Positions 18,078 to 26,038 are shown, counted from the first letter of the stretch. The stretch is 64,000 bases of DNA from Dyadobacter sandarakinus (GCF_016894445.1 NZ_CP056775.1:1552001-1616000); one strand, 5' to 3'. Made by a program: numbers and translations. The notes: generated from the sequence alone by a model not told the origin.

Positions 18078-18632
18078 TTAATTCTCGGACTGGTACATCC
18101 AGAGACTGTCCTTCAAGGCTTTAAGCGACTTGGTGATGTGGTATTCGACGGCTTTTTCGGAAAGGTGCATGTTTTCGGCAATGTCCCGCACCGACCGGTT
18201 TTCAAAACGGCTCATCTGGAAAATGCGGCTTGTTTTTTCCGGCAGCCTGCTCATCACCTCATCCACAGCCCTGGACAGGTCCGAAAACTGGACGATTTCG
18301 TCGGTCGCATAGCTTTCCTGTATTTTGTTCAGAATCAAATATTCCTGGTACCTGCGCCAGGTAATCTGGGATTTGATAAAGTTGGTTATGCGGTATTTCA
18401 TGGCAATGACCAGGTAGGCACCCAGGTTCCTGATGGTCAGTTCGGCACGGCGGTTCCACAGGCTTTCAAAAATGTCGTGAACCAGCTCCTCCGCTTCTTC
18501 TCTTGAACCTACCTGATGGTAGGAAATACTGAACAGCTTGTACCAGTAACGCTCGTAAATCTGCTCAAAAGCTCGTTTACTACTCTCCTGAAGCTGTAAG
18601 ACGAGTTGTTCGTCGGTCAGAAATTTACTCAT
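18078..18632 (-). CDS. ECF RNA polymerase sigma factor (Bacteroidetes sigma-70 family)
   Basis: 184 residues with region 2 (FEQIYERYWYKLF and EEAEELVHDIFESLW) and region 4 helix-turn-helix (LPEKTSRIFQMSR, SVRDIAENMHLSEKAVEYHI). It heads the minus-strand order sigma, FecR, SusC, SusD. Expected targets are the SusC/SusD genes just downstream. The 80 bp upstream of the start are A/T-tract rich. Confidence 0.95.
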   Translation of the reverse strand: MSKFLTDEQLVLQLQESSKRAFEQIYERYWYKLFSISYHQVGSREEAEELVHDIFESLWNRRAELTIRNLGAYLVIAMKYRITNFIKSQITWRRYQEYLILNKIQESYATDEIVQFSDLSRAVDEVMSRLPEKTSRIFQMSRFENRSVRDIAENMHLSEKAVEYHITKSLKALKDSLWMYQSEN

Positions 18633-18712
18633 TGAGGAAGTGGGTTGCGATGTATAGTCAATCCAGTGCAGGGTTTCCCTAAATGCATTTTTGTTTTTTT
18701 TTACAAAAAAAT

Positions 18713-19528
18713 TCAGCGCTCGAAGAAATGCCGGAAATCTGAATCTATCTGGAACCAGGATACGCCGGAGGTCAGCATACGCCGGCAGTCTGCTGCCGCA
18801 TCGGTCAGCATGTCGCCGGATTGATTGTAGTGAAATTTGTTAATAGCCGCAACGAGCATGATACCGTTCGATCGTGCCCAGGTTACATCTTCCTGCGTCA
18901 GCCTGGCAGGCCTCTCAAAGAAAAAGTAATCAGCCGCCCGGTAGCCCGGCTTTTTCATGTTCTCTTCGAGCTGGGTACGTGAACAGCTCAGCCTGATTTT
19001 ACCCGTAAAAAAAGCAGTACTTTCATCCGTACCGATCATCAGTGCGGTGCTTCGGAGATCGTACCGATCCAGCAGGCCGATCACTTTGTTGAAAAGGATT
19101 GTATCCAAACCTGCAATCTTGTTGTCGAGCATGATACCCAACTTGTGCGTATGACAGTAGCTCAGGATATCTTCGAGGAGTAGCGGGGAGTTGCCGTCGA
19201 GGCTGCTTTTCAGCTTTTTGATGTCCTGCCAGCGGGTTTCCGTTACTTTTTTCTCAACGCCGTAAAACCTGCGGAAATCTGCATCATGGTTCGCGATCAG
19301 GACCCCGTCAGCCGTCACGCGAAGGTCTGTTTCAATCATTGCATAACCTTCTTTGGCAGCCTCTTCCAATGCAGGAAGTCCGTTTTCAGTATACTTACCT
19401 CCTGTGACGCCGCCACGATGGGCAATCAGGGAGTACGAAACAGGCTGCGTCCACGCAGGTGACGTCAGCAGCATTGGCATACCCATCAGCAGGGTTCTTA
19501 AAGCTTGGAAGAGCAGGCGGGCGTTCAT
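18713..19528 (-). CDS. Glycerophosphodiester phosphodiesterase-family protein, exported
   Basis: 271 residues with a signal peptide (about 1-27). GDPD motifs: AHRG (H37, R38) with the following TENGLPAL, metal ligands E66 and D68 in IETDLR, and the catalytic H81 in ANHDADF. The family hydrolyses glycerophosphodiesters to glycerol-3-phosphate and an alcohol in a TIM barrel. It lies upstream of the sigma factor with an 80-bp gap, so co-transcription with the SusCD operon is possible but unproven. Confidence 0.9.
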   Translation of the reverse strand: MNARLLFQALRTLLMGMPMLLTSPAWTQPVSYSLIAHRGGVTGGKYTENGLPALEEAAKEGYAMIETDLRVTADGVLIANHDADFRRFYGVEKKVTETRWQDIKKLKSSLDGNSPLLLEDILSYCHTHKLGIMLDNKIAGLDTILFNKVIGLLDRYDLRSTALMIGTDESTAFFTGKIRLSCSRTQLEENMKKPGYRAADYFFFERPARLTQEDVTWARSNGIMLVAAINKFHYNQSGDMLTDAAADCRRMLTSGVSWFQIDSDFRHFFER

Positions 19529-19750
19529 AAGAAGGTTAACGTTGATGTACCAAAAGTACCGCGCCGCGCCCTCAAATCCCGGACTTAATAAAAAGTTAAT
19601 GCCGGTTGCTCATTGCAACCAACCAGTCAATCATCGGTTTTGAAAAGCAGTGATCCTTGTGCTTTGTTTGTGCAAGTAGATACAAGCGAATGTGAGGCAC
19701 ACACTATTGCTATACACACACTAGTCATTTCATATTCTCCATAGTTAAAG

Positions 19751-19781
19751 AGCCTGTCCGTTTGGTCAGGCTTCTTTTTTT
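19751..19781 (+). terminator. Orphan rho-independent terminator
   Basis: AGCCTG (19751-19756) pairs with CAGGCT (19767-19772) around a ten-base segment that can pair further (CC/GG), followed by a T-rich run. The orientation is plus, yet no plus-strand gene precedes it. Confidence 0.6.
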
Positions 19782-19907
19782 GCAATTTCCGCACGAATCA
19801 GCGGTGTAATCCAATAAATCGGCAGCGCTTCAAATCTCACTTTATCCGACACTGCCTTTCCTGTTCGTTTCATTAGGCTAATCACCAATTCGTATTCTTA
19901 TTCAAAC

Positions 19908-19929
19908 AAAAAAGCCGCATTGCTGCGGC
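19908..19929 (-). terminator. Rho-independent terminator of the repeat-tail gene
   Basis: GCCGCA (19914-19919), loop TTGC, TGCGGC (19924-19929). On the minus strand the stem is followed by TTTTTTG. It lies 23 bp past the stop at 19953. Confidence 0.75.
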
Positions 19930-19952
19930 CTGTTTGCTAGTGTGTAATAATG

Positions 19953-20528
19953 TTATTTGGAGCGAGCCACGAACTTGTTGAAGCGGCTTTCCTTTCCGTC
20001 TGCTGTTTTGTCCTGGTACAGGAATTCAAGTTCACTGGCTTCGAATTTTTCAAAAAACTCGTCCCATTCAATTTCTTCAAGCTTGTCTTCACCCGAGTAG
20101 CCCGGGAAGTCTACCCGCAGGATGCCGGCTTCATCTCCTTTTTTACCGGTTCCTTTCACAGTGGAAGGCTTACCGCCGCGGCTTTCAATCCATTGCTTGA
20201 TCTCATCGTGGTCTGTGGTAGCGTGTGAATGCGAATCCCCCGATTTGCTTTTTGAATCGCCGGATTTGCTTTTACTGCTGGCAGATTTAGCTTTTGTGTC
20301 GCTGTCTTTGCTTTTGCTCTCGCTGGCTTTGCTTTTTGTCTCCGCAGACTTGCTTTTGCTGTCATCAGCCTTGCTTTTGGTCTCTGCTGCCTTGCTTTTG
20401 CTGTCGTCAGATTTACTTTTTGTATCGGCTGATTTGCTTTTGGTATCGGCTGATTTGCTCTTGCTGTCTGCCGATTTAGCGGAAGTACTTTTTGCGGTTT
20501 TTTCTTTAGTCGTACTCATGATTTTCAT
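19953..20528 (-). CDS. Lys/Ser repeat-tail protein with compact conserved C-terminal domain
   Basis: 191 residues in two parts. Residues 5-100 are a run of about a dozen 6-7-residue units of the type SKSADTK, a highly basic, disordered, histone H1-like tail. Residues 105-191 form a conserved domain (HDEIKQWIESRGGKP, ILRVDFPGYSGED, LEEIEWDEFFEKFEA, LEFLYQD) often mislabelled as glucan branching enzyme in databases; its function is unknown. The tail suggests DNA or RNA binding; no enzyme motif is seen. The 21-bp DNA repeats make the tail length likely to vary between strains. Two in-frame ATGs (20528 and 20519) are possible starts. A structured leader with a terminator-like hairpin lies directly upstream. 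Confidence 0.85.
   Translation of the reverse strand: MKIMSTTKEKTAKSTSAKSADSKSKSADTKSKSADTKSKSDDSKSKAAETKSKADDSKSKSAETKSKASESKSKDSDTKAKSASSKSKSGDSKSKSGDSHSHATTDHDEIKQWIESRGGKPSTVKGTGKKGDEAGILRVDFPGYSGEDKLEEIEWDEFFEKFEASELEFLYQDKTADGKESRFNKFVARSK
20245..20480 (-). repeat. Tandem 18-21-bp coding repeats (SK-rich tail)
   Basis: Degenerate units such as GATTTGCTTTTGGTATCG (plus-strand reading) recur about a dozen times, the closest copies around 20400-20465. All keep the reading frame. Confidence 0.8.
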
Positions 20529-20557
20529 TTGTTGATTCGTACAACCCTGATAAAAAA

Positions 20558-20585
20558 TTATGCCGACAAGAACTTGCCGGCATAA
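20558..20585 (-). terminator. Terminator/attenuator hairpin in the leader of the repeat-tail gene
   Basis: TTATGCCG-A-CAAG (20558-20570) pairs with CTTG-C-CGGCATAA (20573-20585), a 12-bp stem with one mismatch and a two-base loop. On the minus strand it is followed by TTTTTTATC. It sits only 29 bp upstream of the ATG at 20528, leaving almost no room for a separate promoter, so it probably acts inside the leader. Confidence 0.65.
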
Positions 20586-20629
20586 ATTAAAAAAGATTTT
20601 CCCACCGCATAATAGCGCAGGCCGACCGG

Positions 20630-20731
20630 CTATAAAACCGTTGTCTTCTGAGCTGAAAAGAGGAAGAGCTCACGCCCTTTTGATATCTGTAAAACCGCTG
20701 TGAACGGGAGCCTTAAAAGTGTGTCAGTCAT
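20630..20731 (-). CDS. Possible 33-residue leader peptide
   Basis: ATG at 20729-20731, stop TAG at 20630-20632. The peptide (MTDTLLRLPFTAVLQ...) is mildly hydrophobic and not recognised. It lies between a good promoter match (20785-20817) and the terminator-like hairpin, so it could be a leader peptide or chance. Low confidence as a gene. Confidence 0.25.
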   Translation of the reverse strand: MTDTLLRLPFTAVLQISKGRELFLFSAQKTTVL

Positions 20732-20784
20732 TGGTCTCGATACGCTCACAGATGTTATATTTTCCTGTTGATGTATTTACATGA

Positions 20785-20817
20785 CAAAAATAGAAATAAA
20801 GTATTGTCACCTCCAAA
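20785..20817 (-). promoter_or_regulatory. Bacteroidetes-type promoter for the leader transcript
   Basis: On the minus strand TTTG (20814-20817), 21 bases, then TATTTTTG (20785-20792), a full match to TAnnTTTG. Predicted transcript start near 20778, giving a leader of about 250 bases before the repeat-tail gene. Confidence 0.5.
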
Positions 20818-21202
20818 TATTAAAGCTTAGAAAATGCTTAAAAAATTATATTTTCTGTGTATGCACACAAAACAGGCTCCGGAATGCAGAATTTAGCTCA
20901 TTATCTCACTTTGGAGCTGAAAATCGGCAATTTGATTTTAACAGATAAAGACCTGTCACACTAATACTCTACTAACCTGATCTACTAATAATACAAGTTT
21001 TACATGCTTACTACTTTTAGTATTATGGCCATTCCTGAGGGAGGAGTCTTCGCAGTTGATCCTTCTTTTTTCAACCATTAACTAAAATCCGTTTCCCGTA
21101 GTTTTTCAACCTCTTTACGTAGGCAAACCAAGGCTTGTAACCCGCACCTTTGCACACGACATCAGGATACCGGATGCACCAATTCCTGATGGTCTGTTAG
21201 CC
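20818..21202. other. AT-rich gene-free stretch
   Basis: Clearly richer in A/T than the surroundings and without a credible coding frame. It probably holds promoters for the leader transcript (left) and perhaps for the small plus-strand frame (right). Nothing else supported. Confidence 0.4.
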
Positions 21203-21454
21203 ATGAAAAAATTACCCTCTTCCCTGCCTGCGTGCTGCGTACTGAATGCAATATCACTGCGAAGCATACTGGCAGTCATTACGTACATCTTATCCATCAG
21301 TGCATGCGGCCAGGGTTCGTATGCCATGAACATGCCATGGAAGTCCGAAACGATCATCAGTGAGCCGGCAGCTCAGCCGGCAGCATCAGCCGCGTTGTCG
21401 GGCAAGACCAGGAAACACCTCGTACTTTCCACGCCACCCGGTACCCTGCGCTGA
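21203..21454 (+). CDS. Possible small lipoprotein
   Basis: An 83-residue frame with a basic start (MKKLPSS), hydrophobic stretch (ILAVITYILSISAC) and a plausible lipobox ISAC (C35). The remainder is Ala/Pro/Ser-rich with no recognised domain. The signal region is long for a lipoprotein and the opposite strand is also open (21115-21357), so this may be chance. It ends just before the hairpin at 21462-21490. Confidence 0.3.
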   Translation: MKKLPSSLPACCVLNAISLRSILAVITYILSISACGQGSYAMNMPWKSETIISEPAAQPAASAALSGKTRKHLVLSTPPGTLR

Positions 21455-21461
21455 GCAACAA

Positions 21462-21490
21462 AAAAGCCGGTACCTTCCGGTACCGGCTTT
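21462..21490 (-). terminator. Rho-independent terminator of the coiled-coil protein gene
   Basis: AAAGCCGGTACC / GGTACCGGCTTT, a perfect 12-bp stem with a TTCC-type loop. The minus-strand side is followed by a T-run (complement of AAAAAA at 21461-21466); the plus side has only TTT. It lies 28 bp past the stop at 21518. Confidence 0.8.
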
Positions 21491-21517
21491 CATCCATTTC
21501 TGCTGGTAGCTGCTCTA

Positions 21518-21976
21518 CTAGTTATTTGGCATGTAACCAGGCATGGAGGCCAGCTTTGCTTCGTCGTCGGAAATCTTACCCCGGAGCGACTCGATGTCTT
21601 TTCTTAGTTTTTCCAGGCTCTCCGATGCCTTGCGTGCTTTTTTTGCATCACGCTGGGCAGTACTGGCACTTTTGCCTGCTTTGCGGGCCAGCTTGCGATC
21701 CTGCGGGTCACGTCCGAGCCGCTCTGCATTCTTGCGGTTTTCGTCGGCCGACTTCTGTGCCTGGTCCGCAGTTTTATCCGCCTCCGCGGTTTTCTTCGCT
21801 ACTTCATTTTCCAGTTTGGCCAGTTCGAGCTTGTTGTCAGTCAGCTTCTTATTCACCTCAATGGCGTCTTTACGCTGTTTCAGATTATTCAGCGAATCCT
21901 TTGAAACAACCTGTGCAAACAGCGTCATTGTAGTGAAAGTCAGTACCAGGGCGCCGACTATAGTTTTCATTTTCAT
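21518..21976 (-). CDS. Exported coiled-coil protein of unknown function
   Basis: 152 residues. Signal peptide with cleavage near FAQ (A21), then an almost wholly helical, charged sequence (Lys, Glu, Asp, Ala) with heptad-like spacing, e.g. KLELAKLENEVAKKTAEAD and ESLEKLRKDIESLRGK, ending in a short Pro/Asn tail (MPGYMPNN). This predicts a periplasmic coiled coil. No family recognised. It has its own terminator and stands alone. Confidence 0.75.
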   Translation of the reverse strand: MKMKTIVGALVLTFTTMTLFAQVVSKDSLNNLKQRKDAIEVNKKLTDNKLELAKLENEVAKKTAEADKTADQAQKSADENRKNAERLGRDPQDRKLARKAGKSASTAQRDAKKARKASESLEKLRKDIESLRGKISDDEAKLASMPGYMPNN

Positions 21977-22127
21977 ATCTCATGTTTTATATGTCAAAAC
22001 AAATTTCAAAAAATCGTGCCTCGGCCGAAATGGCCCTCTGCGGCAAATTTTAACACACTTTCAGGAATTATACCCTTTGGAAAACAGTTGAACGAAGGTG
22101 GTTACATGTCATTAAATCCGCAATGTT

Positions 22128-22931
22128 TTGAGAATCTCTCCTTTTCTTCTTGTCCTGATTGCCCCACTCCTGCTGTCATGCGACGACCTTTTTCAGTACA
22201 ATCCGAACCAGCTTGTTTTTGGACATGATGAGCGTGACATCAACTTTCACAACATTGAAAAAATACTGGAATTGCCTGAGCAGGATACGCTAAAGTTTAT
22301 CCTGATGGGCGATACGCAGCGCTGGTACGATGAGACGGAAGATTTTGTAAAAAGTGCCAATAACCAGCCTGGCGTTTCCTTCGTCATTCACGCCGGCGAT
22401 ATTTCGGACTTCGGGCTGACGGCCGAGTTCAAATGGGTGCACGAGATCATGACGCGCCTCAAATATCCCTATGTAACTGCCATGGGCAACCACGACAAAA
22501 TTGCAAACGGACTGGCCGCTTACCGGAAAATGTACGGACCACCCGACTACTCGTTCGAATTCAGCGGGCACAAGTTCATTTTTGTGAATACCAATTCCCG
22601 CGAGTATGCATTCGACGGCACGGTACCGGACGTAAACTGGCTTCGGGGGCAGGTGGCGGACAATCCCGGGAACAAGGATGCGATCGTCATTGCGCACATT
22701 CCTCCCTATGCGGCCGACTTCGACCCTAATCTTGAACAAACCTATGCAAAAATCCTCGGGGACGATCCAAATGTGAAGATGAGCCTCTACGGCCACAACC
22801 ACTCATTCAGCGACGGAGAGTACTACAATGATGGTGTCCACTATTTTGTTACGACTACGGTGGGTGCCCGCGGCTACATGCTGGTGACGGTCTGGAAAGG
22901 CGGGTATGATGTACAGCGTGTTGAATTTTAA
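22128..22931 (+). CDS. Metallophosphoesterase lipoprotein (calcineurin-like)
   Basis: 267 residues. Lipobox LLSC (C18). The five metallophosphoesterase blocks are in order: MGDTQ, HAGDISD, MGNHD, IAHIPPY and YGHNHSF, giving the full set of Asp, Asn and His ligands for a two-metal centre. Substrate unknown; the family covers phosphomonoesters, phosphodiesters and pyrophosphates. The stop TAA (22929-22931) is followed immediately by the ATG of the next gene, so the two are translationally coupled and probably act at the outer membrane together. Confidence 0.93.
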   Translation: MRISPFLLVLIAPLLLSCDDLFQYNPNQLVFGHDERDINFHNIEKILELPEQDTLKFILMGDTQRWYDETEDFVKSANNQPGVSFVIHAGDISDFGLTAEFKWVHEIMTRLKYPYVTAMGNHDKIANGLAAYRKMYGPPDYSFEFSGHKFIFVNTNSREYAFDGTVPDVNWLRGQVADNPGNKDAIVIAHIPPYAADFDPNLEQTYAKILGDDPNVKMSLYGHNHSFSDGEYYNDGVHYFVTTTVGARGYMLVTVWKGGYDVQRVEF

Positions 22932-23531
22932 ATGATGAAAAAACTACTCCTCCTTGCAGGGTTCCTGTACGCACTTCCCCTCGCGGCACAAACCGACCTG
23001 CCTGAGCCGACCAGAAGAAAATGGTACCTGCCCGACCACATCAAACTGCAGTTTGCAGGAAACATCGGCTTCATGTCGAGCGGGCCGGGCTACATTTCCC
23101 GGAACAAAACACTGGAAACCGATTTCCTTTTCGGCTTTCTGCCGATGAAGTACGGTGGCGATGCGCTGATAACCGTTACTGCGAAGACGACGTACTCACC
23201 CTGGCGCATTCACCTGCGGGATCATGCGTACATTGTACCGTTTTCAATCGGGCCGTACCTGAGTCACACCTTCGGGCCACAATTCGATACCAAGTGGCCG
23301 TCGTACTATCCCAAAGGTTACTACTGGTGGGCTACGGCAGTACGGGCCGGCGCATACATTGGCGGAAAGGTTGGAAAAGATGTAAAGCTGAACGGGCAAA
23401 GGCGAAATCTTGAGTTTTACTACGAGGTGGGTTCCTACGACCTGCTGATGATCAGCTATGTACAGAATACGCACTTCCTTAGCCTGCCCGAAATCACAAG
23501 CTTATCCCTCGGTCTGAAATTTGGTTTCTGA
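22932..23531 (+). CDS. Exported beta-barrel-like protein of unknown function
   Basis: 199 residues with a signal peptide cleaved near LAAQ. The mature part has alternating beta-strand patterns with many aromatic residues (YYPKGYYWWATAVRAGAYIGG) and ends in LGLKFGF, the terminal Phe typical of outer-membrane barrels. Length suggests an 8-10 strand barrel. No family recognised. Coupled to the metallophosphoesterase lipoprotein before it. Confidence 0.72.
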   Translation: MMKKLLLLAGFLYALPLAAQTDLPEPTRRKWYLPDHIKLQFAGNIGFMSSGPGYISRNKTLETDFLFGFLPMKYGGDALITVTAKTTYSPWRIHLRDHAYIVPFSIGPYLSHTFGPQFDTKWPSYYPKGYYWWATAVRAGAYIGGKVGKDVKLNGQRRNLEFYYEVGSYDLLMISYVQNTHFLSLPEITSLSLGLKFGF

Positions 23532-23550
23532 CAGGCTGCTGCCCGGAAGG

Positions 23551-24060
23551 TCAGGGTTCAAGGCTCAGCACATTGGCGCCCAGCGGCTCTTCCATCACAC
23601 GTTCGAGCTGGCGGTCGTGTACCACCACCATAATCTCCACAGAGCCGGTACCAACCGTAGCACCCAGCATATGCCCTCCGAATGCATTGAATTTCTTATC
23701 GGTCACGATGCCGTGCGTATGCAGCGAAACCTTGTTGTCCTGCCAGGCAATGGATCCGGTCATACTTGCCAGCTCGACATTTTTGAAGTCTTTGGGCTCA
23801 TACGCCTTGGTTTTAAAATTGAAGTAGCCAAACTGTACATTCACAAACCCCATCCCGGTAAAGTTAGCCGAAGGGATTTTTTCGGTGCGTGCCAGTGACT
23901 CGATCTGTGCGAGTACGTCATCACCCTGGCGGAGTACCATCAGGTACCCGGTCGGTGTTTTTACAAACCGTTTTTGTGGCTCCTTGGAAGCCTGGGCGTG
24001 ACCCTGATTGGCCATCATGGCCAGGGCTGAGCCAAACAGAAAATTAATGACCGGCTTCAT
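23551..24060 (-). CDS. PPC-domain (DUF296) protein, exported
   Basis: 169 residues. N-terminal signal peptide (ending near GHAQA), then a PPC/DUF296 domain with the metal-site pattern LHTHGIV and FGGHMLGA (three His). PPC domains occur fused to AT-hooks in plants and alone in bacteria; most bacterial ones are cytoplasmic and trimeric, so the signal peptide is unusual. It converges with the barrel protein (19-bp gap) and diverges from the AraC regulator. Confidence 0.87.
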   Translation of the reverse strand: MKPVINFLFGSALAMMANQGHAQASKEPQKRFVKTPTGYLMVLRQGDDVLAQIESLARTEKIPSANFTGMGFVNVQFGYFNFKTKAYEPKDFKNVELASMTGSIAWQDNKVSLHTHGIVTDKKFNAFGGHMLGATVGTGSVEIMVVVHDRQLERVMEEPLGANVLSLEP

Positions 24061-24170
24061 GGGAGTTTGTTTGTTGCTGATTTTTTACAAAACATTAAAC
24101 AATTATGCCCAACGCACGCTACCATCGTGGCAGCGACTGTTTAAATTTGATCAACATTAACAATCCTTTC

Positions 24171-25097
24171 ATGCCGGAACCGATACTAACCTTTCAGAGC
24201 CTGTACGACCTATACGCGGCGGTGGGTGCGCCCGTCACCAAACTGGATCCGGACTTTGGTTTTACCATCAGCCAGGTAAGTGAAATGCAAATGCCCCTGC
24301 CCTACCGCTCGCCGGGTTTCCGGACAGGTTATTTTTCATTTTTGTTTGTAAAAAACGGAAGGGGCAGCTATACCACGGATGATCGTACATTTCCATTCGG
24401 AGCAGGCACTGTTTATTTCACCAACCCCGGCCACTTCAAATCGTTTGAGTGGCTCGAACCCTCCGATGCATGCATTGTCACCTTTACAGAAGCTTTTCTG
24501 AAGGAGAATGTACATGCGGATATCTTTACGGAATTCCCTTTCCTGCTCGCCGAAACTGTACGGCCAAAGATCCTGGACCCGGACACATTCGAAGCGTTTG
24601 AAAAGCTGACAAACCAGATCGAGGAGGAATATGATGGCACCTCGGTGCTCCGTAAGCGCATTATCGCCAATCTGCTGGTTGTACTTTTACTTAAAATCAA
24701 AGAGCACTTCTGGCTGGACTATGACCCCATCGACGAGGGCCGCCGCAGTTCGCAAATCGTCAAAACTTTCCGTGAAAATCTTGAAATGCACTTTCGCGAG
24801 CTAAGTGAGGGCAAAACCGACCGTACGCTGCGGCCGCAGGATTATGCCGATATGCAAAACCTCAATGTCACCTACCTCGGCAGCGTGATCAGGAACAAAA
24901 CCGGCAAGACCATCAGCGCATGGATTACCGAAAAAACTATTGCAGAAGCCAAAACGCTGCTCCGCAACACCAGCCTGTCTTCGAAGGAAATTGCATTTGC
25001 ACTCGGGTTTGCGGAGGCGGCCCATTTCAGTAATTATTTCAAGAAAAATGCCGCACATACCCCTGCGAGCTACCGTCGCATGCATCAGCCCGGCTGA
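24171..25097 (+). CDS. AraC-family transcriptional regulator
   Basis: 308 residues from the ATG at 24171 (MPEPILTF). An upstream ATG at 24105 would add 22 residues of no clear character. N-terminal cupin-like sensing region (GYFSFLFVKNGRGSY, AGTVYFTNPG), C-terminal double HTH with LNVTYLGSVIRNKTGKT and the signature EIAFALGFAEAAHFSNYFKK. Such Bacteroidetes regulators often control an adjacent oxidoreductase; the SDR gene starts 91 bp downstream on the same strand. Confidence 0.92.
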   Translation: MPEPILTFQSLYDLYAAVGAPVTKLDPDFGFTISQVSEMQMPLPYRSPGFRTGYFSFLFVKNGRGSYTTDDRTFPFGAGTVYFTNPGHFKSFEWLEPSDACIVTFTEAFLKENVHADIFTEFPFLLAETVRPKILDPDTFEAFEKLTNQIEEEYDGTSVLRKRIIANLLVVLLLKIKEHFWLDYDPIDEGRRSSQIVKTFRENLEMHFRELSEGKTDRTLRPQDYADMQNLNVTYLGSVIRNKTGKTISAWITEKTIAEAKTLLRNTSLSSKEIAFALGFAEAAHFSNYFKKNAAHTPASYRRMHQPG

Positions 25098-25188
25098 CCT
25101 TGCGATTTTGCAATCAATTGTGGCGGATTTGTAACTGCGGGGCCTGATCCTTGCTGCACATTTGTACCCTACTAAAAACAAAAAACAA

Positions 25189-25956
25189 ATGAGTACAGCA
25201 AGCAGCAAAATTGCCCTCGTGACAGGGGGAAGCCGTGGATTAGGTAAAGAAATGGCGATCCGTATCGCCGAAAAAGGGCTCGACGTCATCGTCACCTATA
25301 ACAGTAAGAAAGAAGAAGCAGAGGCTACCGTAGCGGAAATCGCAGCCCTCGGGCGAAAAGCAGCCGCCCTGCAGCTGGATGTTTCCAAAAGTGCAAGCTT
25401 CGCCACATTTAGCAATGACCTGAAAGAGACATTGAACACCACTTTTGATGCTGATGGGATTGATTATCTGATCAACAATGCAGGGATCGGCATCAATGCT
25501 TCCTTTGCTGAAACCAGTGAAGAGCAGTTTGATACCCTCCTGAACATTCAGCTCAAAGGCCCGTTCTTTTTAACGCAGCAGTTGCTGCCGGTGCTCCATG
25601 ACGGCGGCGGGATTGTTAATATTTCTACCGGTCTCGCGCGGTTCGTAATGCCCGGTTACTCCGCTTACGCTGCCATGAAAGGCGGCATGGAGGTACTCAC
25701 GCGCTACCAGGCCAAAGAGCTTGGAAGCAGGGGCATACGGGTGAATATAGTGGCGCCGGGTGCGATTGAAACAGATTTTGGTGGCGGTGTGGTTCGGGAC
25801 AATGAGCAGGTCAACCAGCATATTGCGTCGGTTACAGCGCTGGGCCGTGTGGGCCGGCCGGATGACATTGGCGGCGTGGTGGCTTTTCTTTGTACCGGGG
25901 ACGCCAGGTGGATCAATGCCCAGCGTATTGAAGTTTCCGGCGGAATGGTGCTGTAA
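25189..25956 (+). CDS. Short-chain dehydrogenase/reductase
   Basis: 255 residues from the ATG at 25189 (MSTASSKIAL); the longer frame (25162) has no support. Classical SDR: cofactor motif TGGSRGLGKE, NNAG, catalytic Tyr and Lys in YAAMK (with the preceding Ser in NISTG), and the PGAIETD segment. NAD(P)-dependent oxidation or reduction of an unknown substrate. Probably controlled by the AraC regulator just upstream (inference). Confidence 0.92.
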   Translation: MSTASSKIALVTGGSRGLGKEMAIRIAEKGLDVIVTYNSKKEEAEATVAEIAALGRKAAALQLDVSKSASFATFSNDLKETLNTTFDADGIDYLINNAGIGINASFAETSEEQFDTLLNIQLKGPFFLTQQLLPVLHDGGGIVNISTGLARFVMPGYSAYAAMKGGMEVLTRYQAKELGSRGIRVNIVAPGAIETDFGGGVVRDNEQVNQHIASVTALGRVGRPDDIGGVVAFLCTGDARWINAQRIEVSGGMVL

Positions 25957-25984
25957 CCGGCATTGTACCGACGTCTTTAACCAC

Positions 25985-26025
25985 AAAAAGAGCGATTGTA
26001 CCTGCCAGTGCAACCGCTCTTTTTT
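25985..26025. terminator. Bidirectional rho-independent terminator
   Basis: AAAAAGAGCG (25985-25994) pairs with CGCTCTTTTT (26015-26024), with an inner ATTG/CAAC extension. Both strands carry T-runs. It sits between the convergent SDR and beta-lactamase-like genes. Confidence 0.85.
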
Positions 26026-26038
26026 ATGTATGAAAAAA

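Larger units (their letters stand above)
19529..19952. other. Gene-free stretch with two hairpins
   Basis: No convincing coding frame. It holds a plus-strand terminator at 19751-19779 with no gene before it, and the minus-strand terminator of the repeat-tail protein at 19908-19929. The 100 bases before the plus-strand terminator could encode a short RNA but no good promoter is visible. Confidence 0.5.

Noticed and set aside
21115..21357. 80-residue minus-strand frame opposite the possible lipoprotein
   Set aside because: Met-rich shadow without domain or signal; the plus-strand frame is the better but still weak candidate.
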